From JAKFWI01 sp031399165 (GTDB lineage Bacteria; Pseudomonadota; Alphaproteobacteria; Caulobacterales; Aquidulcibacteraceae): a stretch of 64,000 nucleotides of DNA. Positions 26,036 through 34,556 of this stretch are shown here, piece by piece. Made by a program: the position numbers and the translations under genes. Within the stretch, counting starts at the first letter, position 1. Each line of letters opens with the position of its first letter. The notes under the pieces are model-generated. The model ran no database searches, was not told the origin of the DNA, and saw only the letters and a list, made by a program, of their open reading frames with translations. Location of the stretch: the NCBI GenBank assembly GCA_031399165.1, contig JANNOO010000035.1, positions 62,001 to 126,000 on the forward strand. Reading direction: 5' to 3'.

Positions 26036-26089
26036 TAAGCCAAATCTTGTGCGATAGCGCTCGGCTGAGCTTTCGGGAGAAGCGCAAGC

Positions 26090-27199
26090 ATGAAGACGCG
26101 CGCCGCAATCGCATTCGAAGCCAGGAGGCCGCTTGAAATCGTCGAGGTCGACCTAGAAGGCCCAAAGGCCGGCGAGGTTCTGGTCGAGATCAAAGCCACT
26201 GGCGTGTGCCACACCGACGCTTACACCCTCGACGGACTCGATAGCGAAGGCATTTTTCCCTCCATCCTCGGCCACGAAGGCGCAGGCGTTGTGGTGGAAG
26301 TAGGCGCCGGCGTCAGCAGCGTAAAGCCAGGCGATCACGTTATCCCGCTCTACACGCCCGAATGCCGCCAGTGCAAAAGCTGCCTCTCCGGCAAGACCAA
26401 TCTTTGCACCGCGATCCGCGCGACCCAGGGCAAGGGGTTGATGCCAGACGGCACGAGCCGCTTTTCCTACAAGGGTAAGGCGATCGCGCATTATATGGGC
26501 TGTTCAACATTCTCGAACTACACAGTGCTGCCGGAAATCGCGGTGGCGAAAATTCGCACCGACGCGCCGTTCGATAAGGCCTGCTATATCGGCTGCGGCG
26601 TCACCACCGGCGTCGGCGCCGTCACCAATTCCGCCAAGGTTGAGCCCGGCGCCAATTGCATCGTATTCGGCCTCGGCGGCATCGGCCTCAATGTGATTCA
26701 GGGCCTGAAGATGGTCGGCGCTGACAAAATCATCGGCGTTGATCTCAATGACGCTAAGGAAGACTGGGGCAAGCGTTTCGGCATGACCCATTTCGTCAAC
26801 CCGGCGAACGTGAAAGGCGATCTTGTCGCTCACCTCGTTGAGCTGACCGGCGGCGGCGCCGATTACACGTTCGATTGCACCGGCAATACGCAAGTCATGC
26901 GCACCGCGCTTGAAGCCTGCCACCGCGGCTGGGGCGAAAGCATCATCATTGGCGTGGCCGAAGCGGGCAAGGAAATCGCCACCCGTCCGTTTCAGTTGGT
27001 AACTGGCCGTGTGTGGAAAGGCAGCGCCTTCGGCGGGGCCCGCGGCCGCACCGACGTGCCGAAAATAGTTGATTGGTACATGAACGGCAAAATCCAGATC
27101 GATCCGATGATCACGCACGTGCTGCCGCTTGAGCGTATCAACGACGCGTTCGACCTGATGCACGAAGGCAAGAGCATCCGCAGCGTGATCGTCTATTGA
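26090..27199 (+). CDS. adhC: S-(hydroxymethyl)glutathione dehydrogenase / class III alcohol dehydrogenase
   Basis: 369 residues, NAD+- and zinc-dependent. It oxidises S-hydroxymethylglutathione to S-formylglutathione (formaldehyde detoxification) and in this family also reduces S-nitrosoglutathione. Catalytic zinc ligands are in GVCHTDAYTLDG and GHEGAGVVVEVG and a later Cys (YIGCGVTTGVGAV). The structural zinc loop is ECRQCKSCLSGKTNLC. The NAD fold reads VFGLGGIGLNVIQGLKMVGA. CGGGAG lies nine bases before the ATG. Formaldehyde can arise from N-demethylation, so a link to the amine-oxidation cluster to the left is possible but unproven. It is a single-gene unit, and no esterase partner is seen. 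Confidence 0.95.
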   Translation: MKTRAAIAFEARRPLEIVEVDLEGPKAGEVLVEIKATGVCHTDAYTLDGLDSEGIFPSILGHEGAGVVVEVGAGVSSVKPGDHVIPLYTPECRQCKSCLSGKTNLCTAIRATQGKGLMPDGTSRFSYKGKAIAHYMGCSTFSNYTVLPEIAVAKIRTDAPFDKACYIGCGVTTGVGAVTNSAKVEPGANCIVFGLGGIGLNVIQGLKMVGADKIIGVDLNDAKEDWGKRFGMTHFVNPANVKGDLVAHLVELTGGGADYTFDCTGNTQVMRTALEACHRGWGESIIIGVAEAGKEIATRPFQLVTGRVWKGSAFGGARGRTDVPKIVDWYMNGKIQIDPMITHVLPLERINDAFDLMHEGKSIRSVIVY

Positions 27200-27251
27200 T
27201 CATGGAACAGGGCGATTGGCGCCGCAGAAAAAAAAGGCCGCCGCCGGGTTA

Positions 27252-28139
27252 TTACTTCGGGTCGATCGTCATCGGGCCCTGATGATAGATGTTCATCATG
27301 CCCGGCGGGCCGGACTTGTCGTAACCCATCAATATCTGCTGGCGAAATAGCGATGCTACGATCGAATTCACCGGCATTGGCGATTTCGTCAGGCGCGCCA
27401 TCTCGCCGAGGATGTCCATGTCCTTCAACATCGTCGCCGCTTGACCGGGCGGATATTCGCCTTTGATCATGAACTGCGCGTGGAGCTTGCGGATCGGCGA
27501 GTCCGACCAGGAGCCTTCCAGCGCCTGTACGATCAGCGAGACATCCGCGCCTGCGCGATGGGCGTAATTCAGTGTTTCCGCCCACGCCGCCATCGTTGCG
27601 CAAAGCACGGATTGGTTCACCGTCTTCGCGATCTGGCCGGAGCCGGAATTGCCGACATGCGTCACGCGCGCCGCATACGCGCTCAATAGCGGCCGCACTC
27701 TTGCCAGCTCAGCTTCGTCGCCGCCAACGAACACGGCCAGAGCACCCTTCTCCGCGCCGACCCTGCCGCCCGACACCGGCGCGTCGAGCCAGCCCATGCC
27801 GGTCTCCTCGCGCAAACGCTCAGCCATCAGGCGCGAACGATGCGGATGAATGCTGGAATGATCGACCAGCACCTTGCCCGCGCTCGCGCCAGCGGCCACG
27901 CCGCCGGCGCCAAACACCGTCTGCTCAACGGCGTCCGTGTCCGTGATGCACAGAAAGACCACGTCGCATTTGCGCGCCAGATCGGCGGGCGAAGCGGCAA
28001 GCGTGGCGCCGCGATCGGTAGCGGGCTTCAGGCGCCCCGGCGTACGGCCCCAGACATACGTCTCGTGTCCCGCGTCAATCATGCGCACGGCCATCGGCTC
28101 GCCGATGTCGCCGAGGCCGATCCAGCCAACGCGCGGCAT
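27252..28139 (-). CDS. NAD(P)-dependent oxidoreductase, 3-hydroxyisobutyrate dehydrogenase family
   Basis: 295 residues from the ATG at 28139. A start at 28256 would sit inside the preceding gene. The N-terminal dinucleotide fold is MPRVGWIGLGDIGEPMAVRM, and the family's substrate loop reads DAPVSGGRVGAEKGALAVFV. The catalytic Lys lies in SGSGQIAKTVNQSV, with C-terminal helical bundle residues after it. Members oxidise 3-hydroxyisobutyrate, tartronate semialdehyde and related beta-hydroxyacids, and the exact substrate is uncertain. The start codon overlaps the ilvD stop by one base (TAATG), so it is the second gene of that operon. This points to branched-chain or sugar-acid metabolism. Confidence 0.9.
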   Translation of the reverse strand: MPRVGWIGLGDIGEPMAVRMIDAGHETYVWGRTPGRLKPATDRGATLAASPADLARKCDVVFLCITDTDAVEQTVFGAGGVAAGASAGKVLVDHSSIHPHRSRLMAERLREETGMGWLDAPVSGGRVGAEKGALAVFVGGDEAELARVRPLLSAYAARVTHVGNSGSGQIAKTVNQSVLCATMAAWAETLNYAHRAGADVSLIVQALEGSWSDSPIRKLHAQFMIKGEYPPGQAATMLKDMDILGEMARLTKSPMPVNSIVASLFRQQILMGYDKSGPPGMMNIYHQGPMTIDPK

Positions 28140-29830
28140 TATTGATTCCCCCGAAAATGTTCCGGGCGGGTGGTGGCGCCGAACGACGCAGAGCCGACAA
28201 GCGCGCGATATTTCTCGAACACGCGGCCGATCTTCTTCGCCGCCGGCGGCGTCCACGCCGCGAGCCGCGCCTGAATCTCCGTCTCATCAACTTCCAGCGT
28301 CAGCGCGCGCCGCGGAATATCGATCAGGATTGGATCGCCTTCGTGCACTGCGGCGAGCGGGCCGCCTCTTGAGGCTTCCGGCGACACGTGGCCGATCATC
28401 AAGCCGCGCGTCGCGCCGCTGAAGCGGCCATCCGTTACCAGCGCAACGCTCTCGCCCAACCCCTCGCCGACGATTGCGGCCGTCACGTCGAGCATTTCCC
28501 GCATGCCGGGCCCGCCATGCGGGCCTTCGTAGCGGATCACGACGATATCGCCCGGCTTGATTTTCTTCGCCAGCACCGCGGCCATAGCCGCCTCTTGTGT
28601 ATCGAAAACCCGCGCGACGCCTTTCAGCAGCTGCGGCTCATGCCCCGCAACCTTCACCACCGCGCCCCCGGGCGCGAGGTTGCCGCGCAGGATCACGATG
28701 CCGCCCGTTGGCTTGCGCGGTTTGCCGGCCGGGAAAATCACGTCCTGTCCGGGCGTTTCCTTCACCTTGTCGGCTTCCTGCTTTAGCGTCTCGCCTGTGA
28801 TCGTCGGCGATGCGCCGTCAATTAGCCCTGCTTCAATCAATGTGCGCGTCAACAACCCGCCGCCACCCGCTTCGTACAAATCGTAAGCGGAGTGACGCCC
28901 TCCCGGCAGCAGATTGGCGTAGACTGGCGAGCGGTCGCTGATCTGCTGGAACTCGTCGATCTCGAGCGGGATACCAGCCTCTTCGGCGATCGCCAGCAAG
29001 TGCAATACCGCATTGGTGGAACCGCCGCTGCTGCACAGCGCGACGATTGCGTTTTCGATCGAGCGGCGGGTGACGATCTTGCTGAAGCTGCGCCCATTGG
29101 CGAGCGCGTCGAGGATGATCCTGCCCGTGGCGCGCGCCGCTGCGTATTTGCCTTCGGCCACTGCCGGGATTGAATTGAAGCCCGCCGGCGAAAGCCCCAT
29201 CACTTCCAGGATCATCGCCATCGTGTTGGCGGTGTATTGACCGCCGCACGCGCCAGCGCCGGGACACGCCGCGTCTTCCATCTCTTTCAGTTCAGCATCG
29301 CTGATCTTGCCCGCCGCATTGGCGCCGACGCCCTCGGTGACTTCGGCGAGCAGGATTTTCCGGCCGCGGTGTATCCCCGGCGCGATCGTACCGCCGTAGA
29401 GAATCATGCCCGGTATATCGAGCCGGGCCATCGCCATCGCCGCGCCCGGCAGCGTCTTGTCGCAACCGACCAGCGAAACCACCGCGTCGAAGCCATAGCC
29501 AACGCACGCCAGCTCAATAGAATCGGCGATGACTTCGCGGCTGACCAAAGAAGCGCGCATGCCCTCCGTGCCCATCGTGATCGCATCGCTGATGGCTACG
29601 GTGTTGAACTCGAACGGTACGCCGCCAGCATCACGTATGCCTTGCTTCAACGGTTCGGCGAGCGCGCGCAGATGGAAATTGCACGGCATCGTCTCAATCC
29701 AGGTATTGGCGATGCCGATGAACGGCTTGCCAATATCGGCGTCCGTAAGGCCGACAGCTTTGAACTGCGCCCGTGCGGGCGCGCGTTCCTTCCCCTCGAC
29801 CATGATACGGCTGCGGTGTTTGAGATCCAT
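28139..29830 (-). CDS. ilvD: Dihydroxy-acid dehydratase
   Basis: 563 residues. It converts 2,3-dihydroxy-isovalerate and its methylvalerate homologue to the 2-oxo acids in valine/isoleucine synthesis, using an iron-sulfur cluster and Mg2+. Cluster Cys residues are in VGCDKTLPGAAMAMA and DAACPGAGACGGQYTANTM, with the early Cys in ETMPCNFHL. The carbamylation and active-site region is GRFSGATRGLMIGHVSPEA. Length and the TLPGA motif fit DHAD better than the sugar-acid dehydratases of the same superfamily, although coupling with a beta-hydroxyacid dehydrogenase gene keeps that alternative open. It is divergent from the AI-2E transporter gene. Confidence 0.92.
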   Translation of the reverse strand: MDLKHRSRIMVEGKERAPARAQFKAVGLTDADIGKPFIGIANTWIETMPCNFHLRALAEPLKQGIRDAGGVPFEFNTVAISDAITMGTEGMRASLVSREVIADSIELACVGYGFDAVVSLVGCDKTLPGAAMAMARLDIPGMILYGGTIAPGIHRGRKILLAEVTEGVGANAAGKISDAELKEMEDAACPGAGACGGQYTANTMAMILEVMGLSPAGFNSIPAVAEGKYAAARATGRIILDALANGRSFSKIVTRRSIENAIVALCSSGGSTNAVLHLLAIAEEAGIPLEIDEFQQISDRSPVYANLLPGGRHSAYDLYEAGGGGLLTRTLIEAGLIDGASPTITGETLKQEADKVKETPGQDVIFPAGKPRKPTGGIVILRGNLAPGGAVVKVAGHEPQLLKGVARVFDTQEAAMAAVLAKKIKPGDIVVIRYEGPHGGPGMREMLDVTAAIVGEGLGESVALVTDGRFSGATRGLMIGHVSPEASRGGPLAAVHEGDPILIDIPRRALTLEVDETEIQARLAAWTPPAAKKIGRVFEKYRALVGSASFGATTRPEHFRGNQ

Positions 29831-29974
29831 GCGCGATCCTATTTGTATTCTGACCCGCGCGACAGATGGGTCCGCGCCTAGCCTGGTCTGGCAAGCACCC
29901 GCCGGACGAGTTGATCCAGCCTCAAGCGCCGGTGGGCGCTAGCGGTCACACGCCATCCCGCTAAGGTGCGTTGC

Positions 29975-31069
29975 ATGACCCTGGGACGCACCACGCCAAA
30001 TTGGATCATCGCCGTCGCTGCGATCGGAGCCATGCTTTACTGGCTACGCGACACCTTGGCGCCGTTCGCGCTGGCCCTGATCCTGTGGCTCGCCATCGAT
30101 AGTTTCGCGGCGGGCATCAAGCGCATCTTCGGCTTTCTGCCGCGCTGGGCGGCGCTGACCATCTCCGTGGTCTTCATCCTCGGCTTCCTGACCCTTGTGT
30201 TCTGGGTGCTGATACGGAATATCGGCGTGTTCGTCGAAAACGGCCCGGTCTATCAGGCGCGGCTCGAAACAATCGCCGTGGGCGTGCAGAGGCGGCTGGG
30301 GCTTGGCGGCGAGACGTGGACGCTCAACGCGTTGCTCGCGCAGATCGGGCCTACCACGTTGCTGGTGCAGATCGCCGCCGCGCTGCAGACCGTCGTCAGT
30401 AACACCGTGCTGATCCTGATCTACCTGGCGTTCCTGTTTCCCTCGGCCGCCGCCTTCAAGCGAAAACTGCCGCATCTGGCCGCCACATCGCAGGGCCGGG
30501 CGCACGCCCAGGCGGTGATGGGTTCTATCCGCACCTCGATCCAGAAATACCTGATGATCCAGACGATCATGAGCGCGGTGATCTCGGTCGCGAGCTATTT
30601 TACGCTGCTGGCGATCGGCCTGCCCTACCCGAATTTCTGGGCGCTGCTGATCTTTGTGCTCAATTATATCCCGACCATTGGCTCGATCGTTGCGGTTCTA
30701 CTGCCAACTCTGTTCGCACTGGTGCAGTTTGCCGGCTGGGGTCACGCGGCCGCGGTAGCGCTGGGTCTGCACGTGTGGCAGTTTGGCATCGGCACGTTTC
30801 TCCAGCCGCGGATGACAGGCGAAACGATGAACCTGTCCACCTTGGTCGTCGTGCTCTCGCTGGCGATCTGGGGGAGTCTTTGGGGCGTAGCCGGCGTGTT
30901 TCTCGCCGCGCCGCTCACCGTTCTGGTGATGATCGTACTGGCGCAGTTTCATCAGACGCGGTGGATCGCGGCGCTGCTCTCCGCCGATGGCCGGCCGCTC
31001 GGCCGCTCACCGCGCCCCGAGGATGCAGAGGACGCCGGTCCGATGCCAGATCAGCGGCTGCGATTTTGA
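29975..31069 (+). CDS. AI-2E-family transporter / putative permease
   Basis: 364-residue membrane protein from the ATG at 29975, with AAGG eight bases upstream (a GTG at 29966 is an in-frame alternative). It has eight or so hydrophobic segments and the family landmarks GLPYPNFWALLIFVLNYIPT, IGSIVAVLLPTLFALVQF and GVAGVFLAAPLTVLVMIVLA. The family contains TqsA (exports AI-2) and Na+/H+ antiporter-like members, so the name should not be read as evidence of quorum sensing. The short C-terminal tail is charged. It is transcribed divergently from ilvD across 144 bases. Confidence 0.9.
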   Translation: MTLGRTTPNWIIAVAAIGAMLYWLRDTLAPFALALILWLAIDSFAAGIKRIFGFLPRWAALTISVVFILGFLTLVFWVLIRNIGVFVENGPVYQARLETIAVGVQRRLGLGGETWTLNALLAQIGPTTLLVQIAAALQTVVSNTVLILIYLAFLFPSAAAFKRKLPHLAATSQGRAHAQAVMGSIRTSIQKYLMIQTIMSAVISVASYFTLLAIGLPYPNFWALLIFVLNYIPTIGSIVAVLLPTLFALVQFAGWGHAAAVALGLHVWQFGIGTFLQPRMTGETMNLSTLVVVLSLAIWGSLWGVAGVFLAAPLTVLVMIVLAQFHQTRWIAALLSADGRPLGRSPRPEDAEDAGPMPDQRLRF

Positions 31070-31118
31070 ACGCTTCAATTCTCACGAGATATACTCTCGG
31101 GGAAATATTCGGATCAGC

Positions 31119-31131
31119 AGAGAATTTCTCT
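31119..31131. promoter_or_regulatory. Dyad AGAGAA-T-TTCTCT upstream of the MASE1-PAS gene
   Basis: A perfect inverted repeat 79 bases before the GTG of the MASE1-PAS gene. A second, looser one (CGAGA-N5-TCTCG) lies at 31085-31099. Similar GAGAATT-type sequences occur in the divergent gap at 34240-34556, which suggests a shared regulator, most simply one of the two XRE-cupin proteins nearby. Confidence 0.45.
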
Positions 31132-31209
31132 AGCCGTCATCATGCTAGATCGTGATGGTTAGTTTTCTTTGGCTATGCCATAATTTGTCATCATCGCAGG
31201 CGGGCCAAC

Positions 31210-32481
31210 GTGCAAGCGACGCCGCACATACGCACGGCAGCCACCATCGCGATATATTTCGTCGCGGCGGCAGTTTGCATCGCGCTTACGCGTTTTGGTG
31301 CGCAGGTCGCCCCGGTTTGGTTCGCCACGCCCATCCTGGTAAGCGCATTGCTCGCCTCTCCTGGCAGATCGTGGCCGCTTATGCTGGGCCTGGCCGCGCT
31401 CGCGCATGCAGCGGCGAACGCGATCAACAACGAGCCCCTGGCGTTCGCCGCGCCTTATCTTGTGGCCAACATTTCGGAAGGCGCGCTTGCAGCGTTTCTG
31501 CTTAATCGGGCGAAGGTAGATCTCGCGTTCAGAGAGCGCACCGACGTGCTCCGTTTCCTTCCGATCTGCGGTCTGGCCGTACCGGCGGTATCCGCGGCCA
31601 TTATGAAGATCGGTGTAACCGCCTCCGGACAATCCATTTCCGATGGCGACGTCCTCATGTGGTTCTTGTCCATCGCGCTCGGGCTGCTTTTGTTTTTGCC
31701 TTTGTTCAAAAGCGCAAACTCGCGCAGCTGGACCCAACTGACGAAACCTGACCTGCGCGCGAAATCGGCGCTGCTGCTTGGCCTGCTGCCCGTGACTTGC
31801 GTTGTCGGGATGGCGTTCCCGCAAGCCGGGGTGGTCGTATGGCTTGTTTTTCCGATCCTGGTGTTGATTGCCTTCGATCTTGGAATGCCTGGCGCCGAAG
31901 TGGGCCTGGGCGTCACGGCGTTTCTGCTGCTTTCAGGCGGCGTTCTCGGCTACAGCCCCGCATTCGGCGCGGCCGACCCGCGCGAGACGATCGTGCGCCT
32001 TCAACTTCTGCTGCTGGTCCTGTCGGCATGCATATTGCCGCTCGCCGCCATCGTGGAGGAAAAGGCGCAGCTCTATGAATCGGCCTCGCATGCCTTCGAG
32101 GAAGCCCAGCAGGCGTGGGGCGAAGTGATCGTCGCAGAAGCTCATTATCGCTTGTTGGCCGACAATACGCGAGATCTACTTCTGCGTGTGAATCAAGCCG
32201 GCACAATTCAGGAAGTTTCCGCTACGTCATCCACTTCGAAATACGACTTTGGACCGATGCAAGGCATCAGCCTTTCGACATACCTCGACGAAGAAAGTGA
32301 CATTGCCTGGCAAGCCGTGCTTGCAAACTATGCAACGCAACGGAAAGATGCGCCGGCATCTGCGCGCTTGAGAATGCGCGGCGGGGACGGTTCGTGGCGC
32401 ACATTCGATGCAATCATAAAGCGAACGGAACAACCGCCCGCCGCCATCGACCTGATCGTAATCCTCACGCCTATCGATTGA
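31210..32481 (+). CDS. MASE1-like membrane sensor with PAS domain and no output domain
   Basis: 423 residues from a GTG at 31210. Residues of about 10-290 form a multi-pass membrane region of the MASE1 type (APVWFATPILVSALLASPG early, ANISEGALAAFLLNRA, FLSIALGLLLFLPLF with its family-typical Pro and Phe). A short coiled coil (AQLYESASHAFEEAQQAW) joins it to a PAS domain (AEAHYRLLADNTRDLLLRVN, then a PAC-like LRMRGGDGSWRTFDAIIKRT). The protein then stops. MASE1 proteins normally carry a GGDEF/EAL or kinase module. It may signal by protein contact or be the truncated relic of a larger sensor. Confidence 0.8.
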   Translation: MQATPHIRTAATIAIYFVAAAVCIALTRFGAQVAPVWFATPILVSALLASPGRSWPLMLGLAALAHAAANAINNEPLAFAAPYLVANISEGALAAFLLNRAKVDLAFRERTDVLRFLPICGLAVPAVSAAIMKIGVTASGQSISDGDVLMWFLSIALGLLLFLPLFKSANSRSWTQLTKPDLRAKSALLLGLLPVTCVVGMAFPQAGVVVWLVFPILVLIAFDLGMPGAEVGLGVTAFLLLSGGVLGYSPAFGAADPRETIVRLQLLLLVLSACILPLAAIVEEKAQLYESASHAFEEAQQAWGEVIVAEAHYRLLADNTRDLLLRVNQAGTIQEVSATSSTSKYDFGPMQGISLSTYLDEESDIAWQAVLANYATQRKDAPASARLRMRGGDGSWRTFDAIIKRTEQPPAAIDLIVILTPID

Positions 32482-32500
32482 GTGTTGCGGGGGCGCGTTA

Positions 32501-33097
32501 GTGCGCTCGCCTATTAGCCGCCGCGCGGGTCTGGCGGTACGCCGGCTGCGCCTCGCGCGCGGATGGACGCTGCATGCGCTTAGTCAGCGCACCGGCATTC
32601 CGCTTTCGACGCTGTCCAAACTTGAACTGGGCCAGTCGGTGCTTACTCACGAGAAATGGACGTTGCTTTGCAACGCACTTGAGGCCGATCCAGCAAACGA
32701 AATCCTGCGTGAATTGGGCGGCGGCGGATCGGGTGAGCCACCTTCGGGGCGCCGTAGCGTCCGTTACCGCCACAGCGGCGGCGGTGAGTATTCCGGCCCC
32801 TACATGATCACACCCGCAGCGGAGGATTTGACCGCAAAGGCGTTCACACCGCTGCTCGTGGAATTGTTCGCCGGGAGCCTGGAGGAACACGGCCCTCCAC
32901 GCCGCGGCGGCGGCGAGATTTTCGTGCATGTCGTGGAGGGCTGTGTAGTGCTTCACGCCGAGGGTTACCGTCCTGTCACGCTAGCGCACGGCGACAGCAT
33001 CTATTTCGACGGCGCCCGCAACCACGTCTTGCTCGCGCACGAAAAGCCCGCCCGCGCGTTGATCATATTGTCCGGGGATAGTCCTGACTGGGCCTAG
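32501..33097 (+). CDS. XRE-family regulator with C-terminal cupin domain (copy 1)
   Basis: 198 residues from a GTG, 19 bases after the MASE1-PAS stop. Residues 9-65 form a Cro/CI-type helix-turn-helix (LAVRRLRLARGWTLHALSQR, TGIPLSTLSKLELGQ). Residues 110-195 are a small cupin barrel (GSLEEHGPPRRGGGEIFVHV, GDSIYFDGARNHVLL), probably the ligand-sensing part. Such proteins (PuuR/SutR-like layout) often repress catabolic genes. It is a paralogue of the protein at 34557. The 3' end overlaps the convergent GAF gene by four bases. Confidence 0.9.
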   Translation: MRSPISRRAGLAVRRLRLARGWTLHALSQRTGIPLSTLSKLELGQSVLTHEKWTLLCNALEADPANEILRELGGGGSGEPPSGRRSVRYRHSGGGEYSGPYMITPAAEDLTAKAFTPLLVELFAGSLEEHGPPRRGGGEIFVHVVEGCVVLHAEGYRPVTLAHGDSIYFDGARNHVLLAHEKPARALIILSGDSPDWA

Positions 33098-34239
33098 CCG
33101 GCTTGCTCGTCGATATCGGCCTGCATCGAGATGAACGCCGAGGGGCCGGCAAGCGGCGCGCGCACCATCAACGTGACCGCATCGCCGGCTATTGTCACGC
33201 CGCCGCCGAGGGTGCGCGCCGCCGCAGCGAGCGCGGCCAGCGCGCAAGGTTCCGGCAAACCCGCGATCCCTTCAACAATCAGGCGCAGCATCCGCCGCCC
33301 ATCCTGCGCGTCGTAAAAGTTCGCGCGCACTTGAAGCGCCGGGCCGCCCCGCTGCCGAATCGCGCAGTCAAGCGTCAGCTGAATCACCACCGCAAGCGCC
33401 TGCGGATCGGCCAGCATAAGAAAATCGTTGAACGAGCGCACATACTCGATCGTTATTCCGGCGCGCGCCGCCGCCGGCCGCGCCGCCTCCACCACCTCGT
33501 CCAGAATGGAATCGGGGCTGCAGAATTCCGCCAACGGGGCGCCGGCGGAGGCATCGGCGCCAAGAGCCAGATCGCGCAGACTGCCGACGCTGCGTTTAAG
33601 TGCGGCAAATTCTTCCGGCCCCGCACGCGAAACCGCTTGCGACAGGTCATCCACCTGCGCAGCAAGACGCGCATAATCGCGCGCAAAGCGCCGCGCCTCA
33701 TCGGCAAAGTGGCGCGCTGGCCCTTCTGGCGATGGCGGCGGCATGCGCGTTTTGGCCCGCAGGCTGAGCATTTCGCCGGCGATTCGCGCAAACCGCGCGA
33801 GTTGCTGCTCCGTTTCGGGCGCGAATTTCTTTCGCGGAGCAGTATCGATTACGCACACGGCGCCAATGGCCTGCCCGTCGCAGAAAATTGGCGCGCCGGC
33901 GTAGAACCGCACGAAGGGCAGGCCGCGAACAAGCGCGCTTTGCGCAAATCGCGCGTCTTTATGAGTATCGAGCACCACGAGCGGGGCGTGACTGGACACG
34001 ATGCTGTGGCACAAGCTTTGCGCGCGTTGAAGCTGATGGCAGCGCCCCCCGGCGCAGGCCTTGAACCACAATCGCTCGCTATCGACGATCGTGACAAGCG
34101 CAAGTTCGGCGCCGGCCGCCGCGCGCGCACTCTCCGCCAGATCATCAAACGCGATCTCCGCCGGCGAATCGAGCACGTCGAGCGCGCGCACCGCCCGCAT
34201 CCGCGCTTCTTCCGCGGGCAACAATGACACCGCCGTCAC
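33094..34239 (-). CDS. GAF-domain protein with a degenerate histidine-kinase-like C-terminus
   Basis: 381 residues. An N-terminal GAF domain (FDDLAESARAAAGAELALVT, then SLCHSIVSSHAPLVVLDTHK, FYAGAPIFCDGQAIGAVCVI) is typical of GAF sensor kinases. A helical region lies where a dimerisation domain would be, but no phospho-accepting His motif is visible. The last 150 residues resemble a HATPase fold, yet the N-box position reads LTLDCAIRQ rather than N-x-x-x-N and no glycine-rich G-boxes follow. It is probably catalytically dead, either a decoy sensor or a pseudo-kinase. It is divergent from XRE-cupin copy 2. Confidence 0.75.
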   Translation of the reverse strand: MTAVSLLPAEEARMRAVRALDVLDSPAEIAFDDLAESARAAAGAELALVTIVDSERLWFKACAGGRCHQLQRAQSLCHSIVSSHAPLVVLDTHKDARFAQSALVRGLPFVRFYAGAPIFCDGQAIGAVCVIDTAPRKKFAPETEQQLARFARIAGEMLSLRAKTRMPPPSPEGPARHFADEARRFARDYARLAAQVDDLSQAVSRAGPEEFAALKRSVGSLRDLALGADASAGAPLAEFCSPDSILDEVVEAARPAAARAGITIEYVRSFNDFLMLADPQALAVVIQLTLDCAIRQRGGPALQVRANFYDAQDGRRMLRLIVEGIAGLPEPCALAALAAAARTLGGGVTIAGDAVTLMVRAPLAGPSAFISMQADIDEQAG

Positions 34240-34329
34240 GAAAAACCTGCCTCCAACAACCGCCGGCTGGCGCCCGCGCCATGCTTCACGGCATTCAAAG
34301 CGTCCAACGATTAACTTTCTCTAAATTTT

Positions 34330-34413
34330 GAGAATTCTCGCGACGCCAAGACTTTGTCTGTGTACGTACTTTTAGCATTCCAGGCGCATTTACTACGCTT
34401 GCCGAGAATTTTC
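34330..34413. promoter_or_regulatory. GAGAATTCTC palindrome and GAGAATTTTC half-match in divergent promoter region
   Basis: The 317-base gap between the GAF gene and XRE-cupin copy 2 is AT-rich and holds a perfect 10-base palindrome GAGAATTCTC (34330-34339) and a related GAGAATTTTC (34404-34413) immediately before a TATATT box (34417-34422). The resemblance to the dyad at 31119 suggests operators of the local XRE-cupin regulators, possibly autoregulation. The rest of the gap shows nothing else. Confidence 0.45.
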
Positions 34414-34556
34414 TTGTATATTGGAATTTGTTTCGCGCCGGCGGCGGCGTTACGCCGTATGGCGCTGATGGGTGAAGGCGAAACACGTTCGGGGCGGAGG
34501 CAAAACGTGGGCGCACGGCCATTTGGCGAACGCGAGCAGCGTGGGGATCGGGCCGC

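Larger units (their letters stand above)
25706..26089. other. Gap between antiporter and formaldehyde dehydrogenase genes
   Basis: 384 bases. The only features I can support are a possible 39-codon frame on the minus strand and a perfect hairpin close to the adhC start, both listed separately. The remainder shows no ribosome-binding site, repeat or gene. Confidence 0.4.

Noticed and set aside
29966..31069. Reading the AI-2E-family gene as evidence of quorum sensing
   Set aside because: The family is broad and includes antiporters. No luxS or luxI homologue is present in the window.
33103..34227. 374-codon plus-strand frame opposite the GAF gene
   Set aside because: The GAF motifs are clear on the minus strand, and the plus frame is Arg/His-rich shadow sequence.
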